Positions 1 to 9,009 of a DNA stretch of 13,845 bases are shown here, piece after piece. The stretch's first letter is position 1. Each line of letters starts with the position of its first letter. This stretch comes from Hamiltosporidium magnivora (lineage: Eukaryota > Microsporidia > Dubosqiidae), in contig PITI01000355.1 of assembly GCA_004325065.1 (NCBI GenBank), positions 1 to 13,845 on the forward strand, written 5' to 3'. Made by a program: the position numbers and the translations under genes. A model generated the notes under the pieces. That model saw nothing but the letters and a program-made list of their open reading frames with translations, made no database searches and was not told the origin of the DNA.

Positions 1-960
1 AAAAAACAAGATAAAATATATGTGATAGATGGTTTTATTTAAGATTGTTATGGACTAAGTAAAAAAAAGAAGTGCTAGCTTTCCGACTTTTGAATTTAAA
101 TTAAAAATATGGTAATATATTCATACCTGATTTTAAAATGACAGTAATTGGAATGGTTTGAGTTCTATAGTGCGATTAATGTCTTCGCCCTAACATCACT
201 GATAAAGAAAAAATACTTTTTGAAAAAAAAATCGCGAAGAGCTTCGAAATAAAATCTAAGGCTGTAAAGATTCATAAAATACAAAATTTAAAGATATAAA
301 TATAACTATGGCATTTGGTATTTCTTAACCAAAGGTTTTAGATCCATAAAAAAAATATATTGTATTATTCGATTATAAACAATCGTAAACACTTGATGGT
401 ATTTTTTTATAAATTTTCGTTCTTTTTTTTATGTCTGCATGATTTAAATGATTCATAGTTGCTAAGTTCCATTCTACTTCTTTATGAACATATAATAGCT
501 AATATATTCAAAAGAATTTATATATGAAATATGATTTAAGGATATGAACGAGTCTTGAAAAAAATCTTGCATACAAACTCGCAAAATCTAGATGTGAATT
601 TTTCTAACAAACAAATTGTAAAATCGATATAAATCACGAGACAATAATTATCTAAATGATTCTTTAAACTGTAACTATATAAATTTTAAAAGGTTTTTTT
701 CATTATGCTAAAAACACGTCCTGGTTGTTATTCATTTGACAAAATAAAAAGGTCTTTTTAGCCTTTAAGCATCAAAGAAAGTAGACTTTTTTAATAGGCT
801 TAAATTATAAATTTAAAAAAATTTGTGATTTTGCAGACCGTTTTAGAGACATGTTTATAAACTTTATATTATCAATGTGACTAGAAATTATGTGCATTTA
901 AAAAGATATTTAAATTGTAATTTTTAAAATCGTTTAAACATCCTACATTTGTCGAACCCT

Positions 961-1008
961 TTAGAAAACGTTAATTCCCCTGTACTGTATTAGATTAAAA
1001 TTTTCTAA
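961..1008. repeat. Imperfect inverted repeat, 15-bp arms
   Basis: The left arm at 961-975 and the right arm at 994-1008 are reverse complements at 13 of 15 positions; the mismatch is the CG at 969-970. The 18-nt spacer is relatively C-rich (TCCCCTGTACTG...). It could form a hairpin in single-stranded DNA or RNA. Because the arms are mostly A and T, chance formation is plausible. No flanking duplication was seen. Confidence 0.4.
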
Positions 1009-1899
1009 AAACTATTCCTAATTAGAACAATGTTTTATATTGTAAGCATATGTTTTCACAATGATTAAAATATCTTTAGATTAATTAAATAAATTTAAAG
1101 AAACTTCTTTTTCACATATATTTTTAGACTTTATATAATACTCGAATTCGAATATATGTTTCAAGATTTTATAAAATATATTTGGCTTCTATAAATAAGA
1201 ACTATCTATGTTTTTCTATGCCAAAAATATAACATATTTGAAATATTTCAAAAATGAATAATCTTCATAAATTTTAACGCATTACATGGTAAATAAACAT
1301 AAGAATATGCGTTATAATAAATAGAATATTGGGACAGGTGTAAAATGTTTTAGTATAAAAAATCTTTATCGACTTCATAAAGAGTTAAATCTGTAATCTC
1401 TGCCATAATAATTTATTGATAGTCCCCTTGTACATAATTTGCATTATATCTTTAGTCTCTATAAAGTAAGCATGTTATTTCCTTTTATTTTATTTAATTA
1501 TATTTTTCTACATTTTATAAAATCCAAAAATTTCAATTTCGTTTTTATATTTTTAACTGTTTTATACGTGACGAAATGACAGTCTGACAATTTGTTTGCT
1601 CCGCTTTTTTTTTAACAATATCATATTTAAATCAAATTGCCTTAACAGAAACTGCTTTATAAATTTTTTAAAAAAAAGGAGATTAAAGCATCATTAATGG
1701 CTTTCAGTTTCAAAAAAATGTTTAAATTATGTGTTATAGGAGTATTCCTTAAGAGATTATAAACGTCGTATCATAATAGTCGATCTTTTTCCCAATTGTC
1801 TTATCATTATTCTCATAACTTTATAAATATATTCGGCTTATTATGCAAATGAGGAAGATCATTTTTGCATATCATTTAATGGTATTGAAAAAATTTAGG

Positions 1900-1918
1900 A
1901 TTATTATCATTATTATTA
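1900..1918. repeat. Short (ATT)n microsatellite
   Basis: Six ATT-type triplets in a row, interrupted by one C (ATTATTATCATTATTATTA). It is a simple-sequence repeat with no evident link to a mobile element. Confidence 0.7.
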
Positions 1919-2804
1919 GGGCATTTCATCTTAAAACCAAAAGAATATATTATATATTTAGTTTATTTAAATTTTATTTTCGAGTAAACTGCAATTTTTA
2001 AAAGATAATTACTATTTTCTTATCATTCTGAGGTTTTAAATAGAATTAAATCTGTCAAATAGAACTACATTTTTATATTGAAATCTAAATTTTGCAAAAA
2101 AAATGAGTTGTAAAATAAAATAGACACTCTTTTATTTAGGAAACTCTCTATCGAAATTTTTTTACCTTAAAAATACAAAATTATTTTGCCTTGCATTATA
2201 CTCGAGAAATTTAAAAATTTATACGTGCCGATTTAAATGACACTAGCCATGATTGTCGCCAAGATTTCGAGTAAAGAAATGTAATATATAGTTTTTTTTG
2301 TTAAAATATAATGTTATAAGATAATTTCGACATCTTCTTAAGAAGTAGTAAATTTAAAATTTTCACTGTTAATAAAGCAAACATTTGAATTATTTATAAT
2401 GGTATTTTTATTAAGATCTAATATATACTAATTTACAATACCATAAAAAAATAAGACAATTTGTAATTATTTTATCTGATCTATTTGTCTTGAAAGATAT
2501 TCATACAAATAATTTATTTTTTTTAAATATTTGTACTAATATTCTTAACAATATATTCCTATTTTTTCAGTATGGCGTTCGTAACAATTATTATTTTTTC
2601 TTTTCATACATTTCATTTTTAGTCATCGATTTAATCAATTTATAATGATTCGCCTTCAAAAAATATATAATGTTATAAACGATATAAAAATATGTGACTT
2701 ATATGAATTCAGAAATAAACGTTGATATATAAAAATATATTTTGATAAAGTTATTGTATTCTTAAGCTACATTAATATTCTTATTTTTTGAAAATAAATA
2801 TCTT

Positions 2805-2850
2805 TTTTAGATTATGTGATCTAAAAGTTATTTTAGATTTCGAAATTTCG
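2805..2850. repeat. Cluster of small palindromes
   Basis: A perfect 8-bp inverted repeat (TTTTAGAT at 2805-2812, ATCTAAAA at 2819-2826, 6-nt loop) is followed by another direct copy of TTTTAGAT at 2831-2838. A perfect 10-bp palindrome, CGAAATTTCG, follows at 2841-2850. Each piece alone is unremarkable in AT-rich DNA. Their grouping within 46 bp is why they are recorded. No function is implied. Confidence 0.4.
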
Positions 2851-3654
2851 GTTTTGCAATATCTATTTTTTAAAAATTATCGTAATATGCTCGTTTAGAA
2901 AGTATACATTATTTTTTATGCATTTTAATAGCTCCAATTTGCTTCATTTGATAAGTTTTTGCATATGAACAAATACATGCCAAAAAATGAATTCTATTTT
3001 AATGTTATGATTTTTGATATAGAGCAGAAAATATTATCCTTATTAGATAAAAAACACACTAAAAATTAATTTTTATTGATTGAATATACCATTCTGCGTG
3101 TTGCTTCATTTGTTTTTAAAAAATAATATCTGTCATAAACCATTTACGGATTTTATTTATCACTATATTTATATAATAACACATCTTATTTCGAATAAAA
3201 ATTTTACTGTTTTAGTGTCATGATAAACGCAGATGTTTGCATTTTTTATGCAACTATTGCACGCTTATTTAAAATATGGTTATTGCATAATTTCGAATCT
3301 GAACTTTAAAAATTTTATATCTGATGATTTCATTTTAAATGATCCTATATAGATAAACAAGACACTAAAAAACTGTTATGTAGGTTATTATATCAAATAA
3401 ATGGTTTGATTTTGTCTTGCGGAAGATAACTTGCAAAATTTATGAATTCTACTTCTTCTGGTGTCTAAAACCGTAGGGATTGCAATTTAGAACATAAAAA
3501 TGATGTTATATATAGTGAAAATCAATCCAGATTCTTCGAATTGCTTATTGAGTAAAAATTTTTTATTGGTATTTTTGGTGTTCAAAACAAAACTAAATAC
3601 TTTTTTTATGCTGATATAAACTTCTATAAATATTCTATAGTCTAGAAAATCAAC

Positions 3655-3673
3655 TATAATATATAATATATAA
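3655..3673. repeat. Heptanucleotide tandem repeat (TATAATA)2.7
   Basis: Two full copies and one partial copy of TATAATA lie head to tail. Flanking this repeat are two copies of TAGTCTAGA in direct orientation, at 3638-3646 and 3702-3710. It is probably simple-sequence DNA. Confidence 0.6.
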
Positions 3674-3968
3674 AAGAAAGAAATTTTGTATCCCAGATCT
3701 GTAGTCTAGATATTGAACTAATTGTTTGTTAACATATAGACAATAGTACAAAATGTTTAAAAATTAATAATATAAAGTATTTTTGTAGAAATAATTTCTC
3801 CAAATAAAATATTGTTATTTTAATTACTATTTAGATATAAGAACCATAAATCTAAAATTTGTCAATTTTTTTGAAACAGTGTTTATGGTACTATTCTTCT
3901 CCCAGAAATTTTCTTATAAAGACACAACAAATGATTATGCCTTGTTTCATTTTTATCAAATGAATTAG

Positions 3969-4193
3969 GATGTGTATTGTCACGTCATTTTTAAAAAGAC
4001 TTTTGTGATGAAAGCGCGTGATATTTCAATTTGTACCTCTGTTCACTATAGTGAGCAAGCAGATTTTCATAGGCAGAGCTGTTTCGGTAGTAAAAAAACT
4101 AGGGTTCTCAGTACTGTTAATGTGAAAAAATGTGTAGGAAAATTCATGACTTTTAGTGAATCATACCCCACGTTAAAAAACGAGATGTTTTAA
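3969..4193 (+). other. Possible coding relic or terminal exon, unrecognised
   Basis: This is a stop-free frame after the TAG at 3966-3968, ending at the TAA at 4191-4193. The first ATG is at 4008, giving 61 codons; an upstream GTG at 3972 would add 12, but GTG is an unlikely start in a eukaryote. The block is about 35% G+C against about 22% around it. The encoded residues are balanced, with many Lys, Arg, Ser, Cys and Glu, unlike the Phe/Ile/Asn/Lys-dominated frames random AT-rich DNA gives. I recognise no domain, motif, signal peptide or membrane segment. The AG just before 3969 follows a moderately T-rich run (TTTCATTTTTATC), so a splice acceptor feeding a terminal exon is conceivable. The block also contains the perfect palindrome TCACTATAGTGA at 4043-4054, which leaves a decayed mobile element as an alternative. 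Chance cannot be excluded. Confidence 0.2.
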
Positions 4194-4502
4194 TTTGGGC
4201 AATCCTGAACCACTTTATTTTATAAACTCTAAATATTTTTATTTTTGATTGAAACATTGTATTACATAATTTATTTAAAAAATTCAATTGAAAACCATTA
4301 TTTTTACTGCGCGTAAACTATTTACTATGAATAAGTGTAAAATAGGCTTTTATTTCTTGGTTTTTTTTAAGTTTTGTTTGGGTTTGATTTTGTTTTTTTT
4401 GCGAATCGTTTACAATTTTCGCAAATTTTCAGACAAAATTTTCAAAAAAAACTTCTATTTTTGTATTATTTTGAATCTCATTTGAATTACAGCTTTACCT
4501 AT

Positions 4503-4529
4503 AATTTTGGTTCTTAGAAAACCAAAATT
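4503..4529. repeat. Perfect 10-bp inverted repeat with 7-nt loop
   Basis: AATTTTGGTT at 4503-4512 and AACCAAAATT at 4520-4529 are exact reverse complements around the spacer CTTAGAA. The structure would fold as a simple hairpin. It has no T-run or gene context that would make it a terminator, and a few such hairpins are expected by chance in 14 kb at this composition. Confidence 0.5.
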
Positions 4530-5182
4530 TAGAATATTATTTAACTTTCTCTGCTAAATTTCTTTTCAACTAATTCCTATCATTGAAATATATCTTTGAT
4601 ACATATTTAAGAAATATATAAGAAAACACCGTGTTACGTAAGTTTTCTTCTAAATATATAAATCATTACAAGGAATAAATAATATTTTCTAGAAAAGAAT
4701 TTTTCTTTCTTTTCATATTATTTATTAAAATAGTATATTAGACTGAACTGCTTATCTGAAATACTAAGTAAAGCCTCCAACTCTGATCTGAAAAAATAAT
4801 GAGTAATTAAACTCTGATAAAAGACTTATCTATCAGAATGTAGTCATATTATGCATTTCTAAACGCAATTAAGCTTTTTTGGTATGATTATATAAAAAAA
4901 CCTTTTGTTTCTCTATTTTAATGGCATATTATATTTCTTTTATACCATAATATTTTTACTATGATGGTTATGAATTTCATAGCAAATGACGGCGCAATAT
5001 TGTTGATAACATTTTCATACGAATAAAAATCTGCAAAGCCTCAATAAAAATTTTGTGATCTAAGAAACAACAATCAACGATGTTTTGTATATTGATAAAA
5101 AAAAGTAAACATAAGGTTTATTTTATGAAAACGGTAATTTTTTTATGCAATTATCTTTGAATCGAGTTTTAATATATTTATC

Positions 5183-5205
5183 ACTGAGCCTCTTTAAATA
5201 TACTT
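5183..5205 (+). repeat. Possible decayed dispersed repeat, copy A
   Basis: ACTGAGCCT (5183-5191) is followed directly by CTTTAAATATACTT (5192-5205). The same two blocks recur in the same order at 6737-6765, with 6 extra bases between them and one mismatch in the second block. ACTGAGCCT is relatively GC-rich for this DNA, so its recurrence together with the second block is less likely to be chance than an AT-only match. The similarity does not clearly extend outward on either side. Confidence 0.3.
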
Positions 5206-5736
5206 CTTTAAGTTAGAAACTGTTTACAGGTATTAAAAAATTATTGAATTTTATTCAATTATTTCGCAAAAATAAATTAATTCACTTTGGAATTTAAGTA
5301 AGTATAGTTGGCACGTGGTAATAATTTTTTAATAAAATAAAACAAATGAATCTTATTTATAAAATTTCATATTAATAGAGGTCCGGATATTCTATGTATA
5401 AATTATTGTAATAATTATAGATTTGAGAATGCTATGCTTATTCAAATGATATAATACTATTCCTACTCTTTAATATCTTTTTTATAGGGAACCCAAAGTA
5501 AATAAATTGTTTTTGGCTTTGATTTAAAGCCTTTAAGATTACAAATTAAATAAAATCTGATAGAGTTCTACGTTTAGAATATATGCTTGAAAATATCAAA
5601 AGTTGTGAAATTAAACTTCATAAGAAATCTAAAAAAGCTTACTTATATAGAAAAATTAATATGTAAAATATTAAACGATTTTTGAATACAAGCGAATCAT
5701 ATAAATTATCTTAAAACGACTTAAAAAAATAGAAAA

Positions 5737-5780
5737 CTATTTAAAATAAGTTAACAATTAGAATATATTTATTTAAATAG
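5737..5780. repeat. Imperfect AT inverted repeat
   Basis: CTATTTAAAATAA (5737-5749) and TTATTTAAATAG (5769-5780) are reverse complements with one single-base insertion. The spacer is 19 nt. Directly repeated ACTTAAAA-like words occur just outside both arms (near 5719 and 5780). The arms contain almost no G or C, so a chance origin is likely. Confidence 0.35.
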
Positions 5781-6736
5781 ACTTAAAATCGCTAACAATA
5801 TTTATATTCAAAATTGCAAACAAAAAATTGTTCTTTGTTTCATATGATAAATTTTTCTTTTGAAGTTATAATTATCTAAAAAAGTTAAAGTGGAAATAGA
5901 ACTATAACAAAAGCGAAATTTATAGTTTATGTATATTTATTTAGAGTATACATGTAACTAATCTAAAATTGTCTAAGTTTCATTCCTTCAGCAATTATTT
6001 TCTGAATATTACAGTCAATTTAAGTTATTTTATAATATGGTTATATATTTACAACAAGGCTTGGGAGTTTTGTAACTTTTTTTGTAAAATAAGCTTACAA
6101 ATTAAGCGTATAAATTATTACCTAAAATTCCTAAAGAATAAAAAAGCAATTAGAAAGATCTATATATCGGGAATCTTTGCAATTTTATGGCTCATTTGAA
6201 GATTGTTCGAAAGAAATGTGCGGAAAGAATATTGATCTACATAGATTTGTTTTAATTAGTTAATTTTTAATGTGTTGATTTGTTTTACCTCAATATATGC
6301 TGGCATCGATTTAAAATCAAAAACGAAACACTTAGAACTTATCAAAAACATACTTTTTCACATTAATATTTTAATTTAATCTTTTCCTTCAAAACATGTT
6401 AAGAAACCCTAAAACTCTTGCTTAAACGCATGCATAATATTATACGAGATTTAGAGTCTCTAGATATGTTGATTTCTAATATTTTGAAAATGAAACTTTT
6501 GTTAAATTGTTGTTAAAGCATGTGAAATTTATCTTTACTTTGAGTAAGCATTGGTAGTAACCTCGATTTATTTATATTTTTTAGGCTTTAAATGAATTTT
6601 CTTCAATATGAATTGCATGAAATAGCTTTTTTAAATTACATAGCTAAAGTAAAAAAAATAATTTTACCTTATATTATAGATTAAATTATGGAAGTTTAGC
6701 TATTTTTCATTTAAGATTTAAAACATTTGTTATATT

Positions 6737-6765
6737 ACTGAGCCTGGAATTCTTTTAATATACTT
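6737..6765 (+). repeat. Possible decayed dispersed repeat, copy B
   Basis: ACTGAGCCT (6737-6745), then GGAATT, then CTTTTAATATACTT (6752-6765). It matches copy A at 5183-5205 at 22 of 23 aligned bases if the 6-base insertion is treated as one gap. It could be a short remnant of an old dispersed element, or coincidence. Confidence 0.3.
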
Positions 6766-7490
6766 TGATCTAACATGAACGAATTATTGCCAAGAGAAGA
6801 GGCGAAACTCATGCAAGATTGCTAGGTTCTAAATTTAAAAAATCTTTATAGAATTTCTTTGATTGCTACATAACATTTTGATTTTATTGTATATTTTAAT
6901 GTCTTTATAATTTCAGATCTTATTTTTGAAAAACATTAAAAAAATATGTTTACAATTTTCTATGAGAAAAAACCTATTTATAAATAACAAAAATTAAATT
7001 ACATAAAAGGATTCTTATATATATTCGATTGCAAATTCAATACATGTTCAGGTGTATAATTAATGTATACTTTAAAGAAAATTTTATTTTTTTAACTATG
7101 ATAAATAAACATATTATCAATTACAAACGAATTATAAAAGCTTACATTTTACAATGCATATCTTCTTGTTTTTTTTAATGATTTATATACGAAAAACGAA
7201 AACTTTAATAATTCTATATTTTTCATGATCTATTCTTTAAAGTCATATGAAAATATCAACAGAGTCTTTTGTATTTGTAAAAATATATTATTTTTAAATA
7301 ACCTTCTGTTTTTCATATTATTTTATAAGAATAAGTCAATCGAATTGTGTTATTTGCATAAAAAAAATATGTGATTTCCCAATATAAATATTAAAGTACA
7401 CTGTGTCTTTTAGTTGCTTCTTTTATCGATATTTTTTATATACGATTTAGCACTCGTTTCTTTCATAATTTTTAATTTTACTTTGATATT

Positions 7491-7504
7491 TTATTATAGA
7501 CTAT
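7491..7504. repeat. Candidate target-site duplication, left copy (imperfect)
   Basis: TTATTATAGACTAT here resembles TTATTAACTAT at 7748-7758, immediately beyond the other end of the GC-rich block. The two match if TAG is skipped. Flanking direct repeats of this kind are expected for a non-LTR retroelement insertion. The sequence is AT-only apart from one G and one C, so the support is weak. Confidence 0.25.
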
Positions 7505-7516
7505 TCATTCATTCAT
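7503..7516. repeat. (ATTC)n tract at the element edge
   Basis: Three and a half ATTC units (GAAT on the minus strand) abut the GC-rich block. Their position at the very boundary suggests they are the 3' tail of the minus-strand retroelement rather than an independent microsatellite. Confidence 0.65.
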
Positions 7517-7747
7517 CTTTGGCACTACAACCCTGTACGAGCCTTGGCCTCTCTCAGTAATATTATCAATTTGTTATTTTCCAGTGGATTTGTTCACTTT
7601 TTTGGTTTTCATAACAGAGTAGTTTAAAAGGGTGGGTTGTTAACCCTACGCCGAACCCCAACATAGAGGACCAGTCCCTTTTAATCGTCTCTTACGACAA
7701 GCAGAGAATACTCCAAACCAATTCGACACCCGGCATGGTGGGCTTTG
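7503..7747 (-). mobile_element. Non-LTR retroelement (LINE/SINE-type) 3' fragment
   Basis: A sharply bounded block stands out by composition: about 45-50% G+C at 7501-7560 and 7621-7740, against about 22% outside. Read on the minus strand, it runs from GC-rich sequence containing GTCGTAAGAGACG, through GGGACTGGTCC and GGGTTAACAACCC, to GGGTTGTAGTGCC. It ends in a tetranucleotide tail of GAAT units (plus strand 7503-7516). A short tandem tail after a GC-rich 3' region is a known hallmark of several LINE and SINE groups, and this combination of motifs resembles from memory a dispersed arthropod repeat. I cannot name the family. No open reading frame survives, and the middle (7561-7620) is AT-rich, suggesting decay. 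A small hairpin, GGGTT-GTT-AACCC, lies at 7634-7646. Imperfect flanking repeats (7491-7504 and 7748-7758) fit an insertion of about 245 bp. It may be a 5'-truncated LINE or a complete SINE; I saw no tRNA-type head. Confidence 0.65.
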
Positions 7748-7758
7748 TTATTAACTAT
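7748..7758. repeat. Candidate target-site duplication, right copy (imperfect)
   Basis: TTATTAACTAT, the counterpart of TTATTATAGACTAT at 7491-7504 across the GC-rich retroelement-like block. The 3-base difference would need post-insertion decay. Chance similarity of AT-rich flanks is a real alternative. Confidence 0.25.
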
Positions 7759-8102
7759 ATACAATTAAATTATTACTACATTACTGGGTCTTTGAATAGG
7801 CTCTCTTAACTTTATTTTGCAATGTAATATTAACTTAATACTTTATATAATCATTTTACAAATTAAAATATATTTTTGCTATCGCATTGAAGACCAGTTG
7901 TGCCAAATACCAAATAACCACTTCAACGAACAAATCAAAAAATATTTTTGGAAAAATTAAAGATTTTGTTTAATTATCGCTCAATCTTTGTGATTTCTAC
8001 CGTCATATTTATGTATTATGTTAGCTAAAATATTTTTTAAAATACGCAATTAATTTATAAGATCCACAAGATTCATTGGCTCACTTAAACATCTAGAACT
8101 TA
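7759..8102. other. AT-rich spacer between two mobile-element remnants
   Basis: Background composition, no reading frame of interest and no recognised motif. It separates the retroelement-like block ending near 7747 from the fold-back element starting near 8103. I see nothing else in it. Confidence 0.7.
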
Positions 8103-8108
8103 CTTGAC

Positions 8109-8131
8109 AGTTTCTTTCTGAGAAAGAAACT
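8109..8131. repeat. Perfect 11-bp palindrome with 1-nt centre
   Basis: AGTTTCTTTCT (8109-8119), G, then AGAAAGAAACT (8121-8131). It is followed at once by a second small palindrome, TATTG-GGG-CAATA (8131-8143). Both sit in the left arm of the fold-back element and have no counterpart in its right arm. They look like an insertion or a locally rearranged subterminal region. Confidence 0.75.
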
Positions 8132-8168
8132 ATTGGGGCAATAGAAACAATTATAGAATTCTTGAATT

Positions 8169-8257
8169 TATTTTCAAAGTGTTTTAGGATTATTTTTTCG
8201 AAAAAACGTAGTAGAATTTCTATTCTCAAAAAATAATCCTAAAACACTCTGAAAAAA
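8169..8257. repeat. 30-bp inverted repeat, core of the fold-back element
   Basis: Arms 8169-8198 and 8228-8257 pair at 28 of 30 positions; the mismatches are 8170/8256 and 8177/8249. The central 21 pairs are perfect and include the GC-containing word TTTTAGGATTA. The loop is 29 nt. In RNA this would be a long stable hairpin, so transcription through it could yield a double-stranded substrate, although nothing here shows that it is transcribed. Confidence 0.9.
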
Positions 8258-8655
8258 CCAATTTAAGGAAAGGACTGTCAATTTAATGGGTCACGTTTGA
8301 TATATGAAGTAAAAAATAAGGTTTTCTTCTTTTACAAATCTATCATGTTGTTTGTTACAATGATATTTTCCTATAATAATTTTTAAGACAATTTAATGTA
8401 GACATTTAAATGCACAATACTTTTCGAAACAAAAGAAATTTTATCGTAACTCAGGATAAATCTTCGCTTTTGCTTTATTTAACCTAAAAAATCAAAATTC
8501 TTTAAGACTAATAGCTGTCAGTAGTTTAACATATTATGTCTCATAATATTATTGTTGCAAAAAAAAGCCCTAAGACAAAGATATAATACCGTAGATTTTA
8601 AAATTAGAATACTTTAATTAATATTGCTTCTTTTGTATCAAAAATTGTCTTTTGG

Positions 8656-8723
8656 AGTCTGTTGTTTATGTATAAATTTAATTCTAGCAAAAAGTTTTTA
8701 GAAATGCTCATAAACTACAGACT
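8656..8723. repeat. 15-bp inverted repeat with one mismatch
   Basis: AGTCTGTTGTTTATG (8656-8670) and CATAAACTACAGACT (8709-8723) are reverse complements at 14 of 15 positions, around a 38-nt spacer. The spacer contains ATTCTA...TAGAAAT and AAAAAGTTTTT, so the whole could fold further. The arms include several G and C bases, which makes them less likely by chance than AT-only arms. It lies about 370 bp from the fold-back element, but its sequence is unrelated. Confidence 0.5.
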
Positions 8724-8945
8724 TGTTCTTTTTTAGTCTGATATATGCATTATGTCGACGAAGTTTTTGTGTCAAATTTTTCGAGAAGGTTTAAGTGATT
8801 GAAAAATTGGTTTTAAGCAGAATTTCTTAGGTATTAAAAACTTTGTTAAGCCTTTTTAACCAAGACAAAATACTTTTGAGCGATATGGATCATTCTTTTG
8901 AGATTTTCTGTTCTTCTTTGCAAGAAGATTACAATATTTTAACAC

Positions 8946-9009
8946 ACAACTATTATATACGCTAGTTCTTATATAGTTGTAGGAATACTATCTATTTACG
9001 TTTAAATAG
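8946..9009. repeat. Two adjacent small hairpins
   Basis: ACAACTAT (8946-8953) pairs with ATAGTTGT (8973-8980) across a 19-nt loop. CTATTTA (8992-8998) pairs with TAAATAG (9003-9009) across the tetranucleotide CGTT. Each falls within what this composition produces by chance; only their adjacency is notable. Confidence 0.35.

Larger units (their letters stand above)
1..3968. other. AT-rich non-coding stretch, no gene seen
   Basis: Base composition is near 22% G+C in the lines counted. All reading frames are broken by frequent stops and I see no ATG-started frame of useful length on either strand. The stretch is dominated by A- and T-runs, such as T tracts of 8-9 bases near 423 and 1605, and short AT palindromes. 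There is no tRNA-like cloverleaf, no rRNA-like conserved block and no dense tandem array. The few structures that stand out are listed separately: the inverted repeat at 961-1008, the ATT repeat at 1900-1918, the palindrome cluster at 2805-2850 and the heptamer repeat at 3655-3673. Small perfect palindromes also occur at 1142-1151 (TCGAATTCGA) and 2334-2345 (CTTCTTAAGAAG). These are expected by chance at this composition. It is most likely intergenic or intronic DNA of a eukaryote. Confidence 0.8.
4194..7502. other. AT-rich non-coding stretch, no gene seen
   Basis: The composition returns to the background level and stops are dense in all frames. Two frames of 65-76 codons exist on the plus strand (4288-4485 and 5969-6199). 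Both begin with TTG, are rich in Phe, Ile, Tyr, Asn and Lys, and look like chance openings in AT-rich sequence. Inverted repeats at 4503-4529 and 5737-5780, and a possible decayed repeat pair at 5183-5205 and 6737-6765, are listed separately. Smaller hairpins occur at 4620-4649 (AAGAAAAC/GTTTTCTT), 4969-4981 (TATGAA-T-TTCATA) and 5515-5531 (GGCTTT-GATTT-AAAGCC). No RNA gene, promoter architecture or conserved element was recognised. Confidence 0.75.
8103..8283. mobile_element. MITE-like fold-back element with terminal inverted repeats
   Basis: The ends carry TTGACAGT (8104-8111) and ACTGTCAA (8274-8281) as exact 8-bp inverted repeats. Inside, 8169-8198 and 8228-8257 are inverted copies paired at 28 of 30 positions, including 21 consecutive pairs (8178-8198 with 8228-8248). 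Outside this core the arms remain alignable with small gaps: CTTGAATTTATTTTC on the left resembles the complement of the right arm near 8251-8267. The left arm carries about 40 extra bases (roughly 8119-8160) made largely of small palindromes. The spacer between the main arms has the palindrome TTTTTTCGAAAAAA, formed with the arm ends (8193-8206), and an AGAAT/ATTCT stem (8213-8226). There is no coding capacity, so any movement would have relied on a transposase encoded elsewhere. A TA at 8101-8102 and another at 8284-8285 could be a TA target duplication of Tc1/mariner type, but the exact ends are uncertain. A perfect arm this long is not expected by chance, even in AT-rich DNA. Confidence 0.65.

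Noticed and set aside
235..246. Small palindrome CGAAG-AG-CTTCG, also pairing with TCTTCGC at 182-188
   Set aside because: Arms of 5-7 bp. With random pairing near one in three at this composition, dozens of 7-8 bp hairpins are expected in the window.
1843..1850. Perfect octamer ATGCAAAT (POU-factor-like site)
   Set aside because: A single AT-rich 8-mer is expected by chance in 14 kb at this composition, and there is no promoter or partner-site context.
2113..2137. AAATAAAA/TTTTATTT inverted repeat
   Set aside because: The 8-bp arms are made only of A and T and are expected many times by chance.
4288..4485. 65-codon plus-strand open frame
   Set aside because: It starts at TTG and is dominated by Phe, Leu, Lys and Ile from T- and A-runs. 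It shows no recognisable motif. Its hydrophobic appearance follows from poly-T content rather than evidence of a membrane protein.
5969..6199. 76-codon plus-strand open frame
   Set aside because: It starts at TTG, has no methionine after the start, and has the Phe/Ile/Tyr/Asn/Lys-heavy composition expected of random AT-rich DNA. There is no GC rise or codon pattern to support coding.
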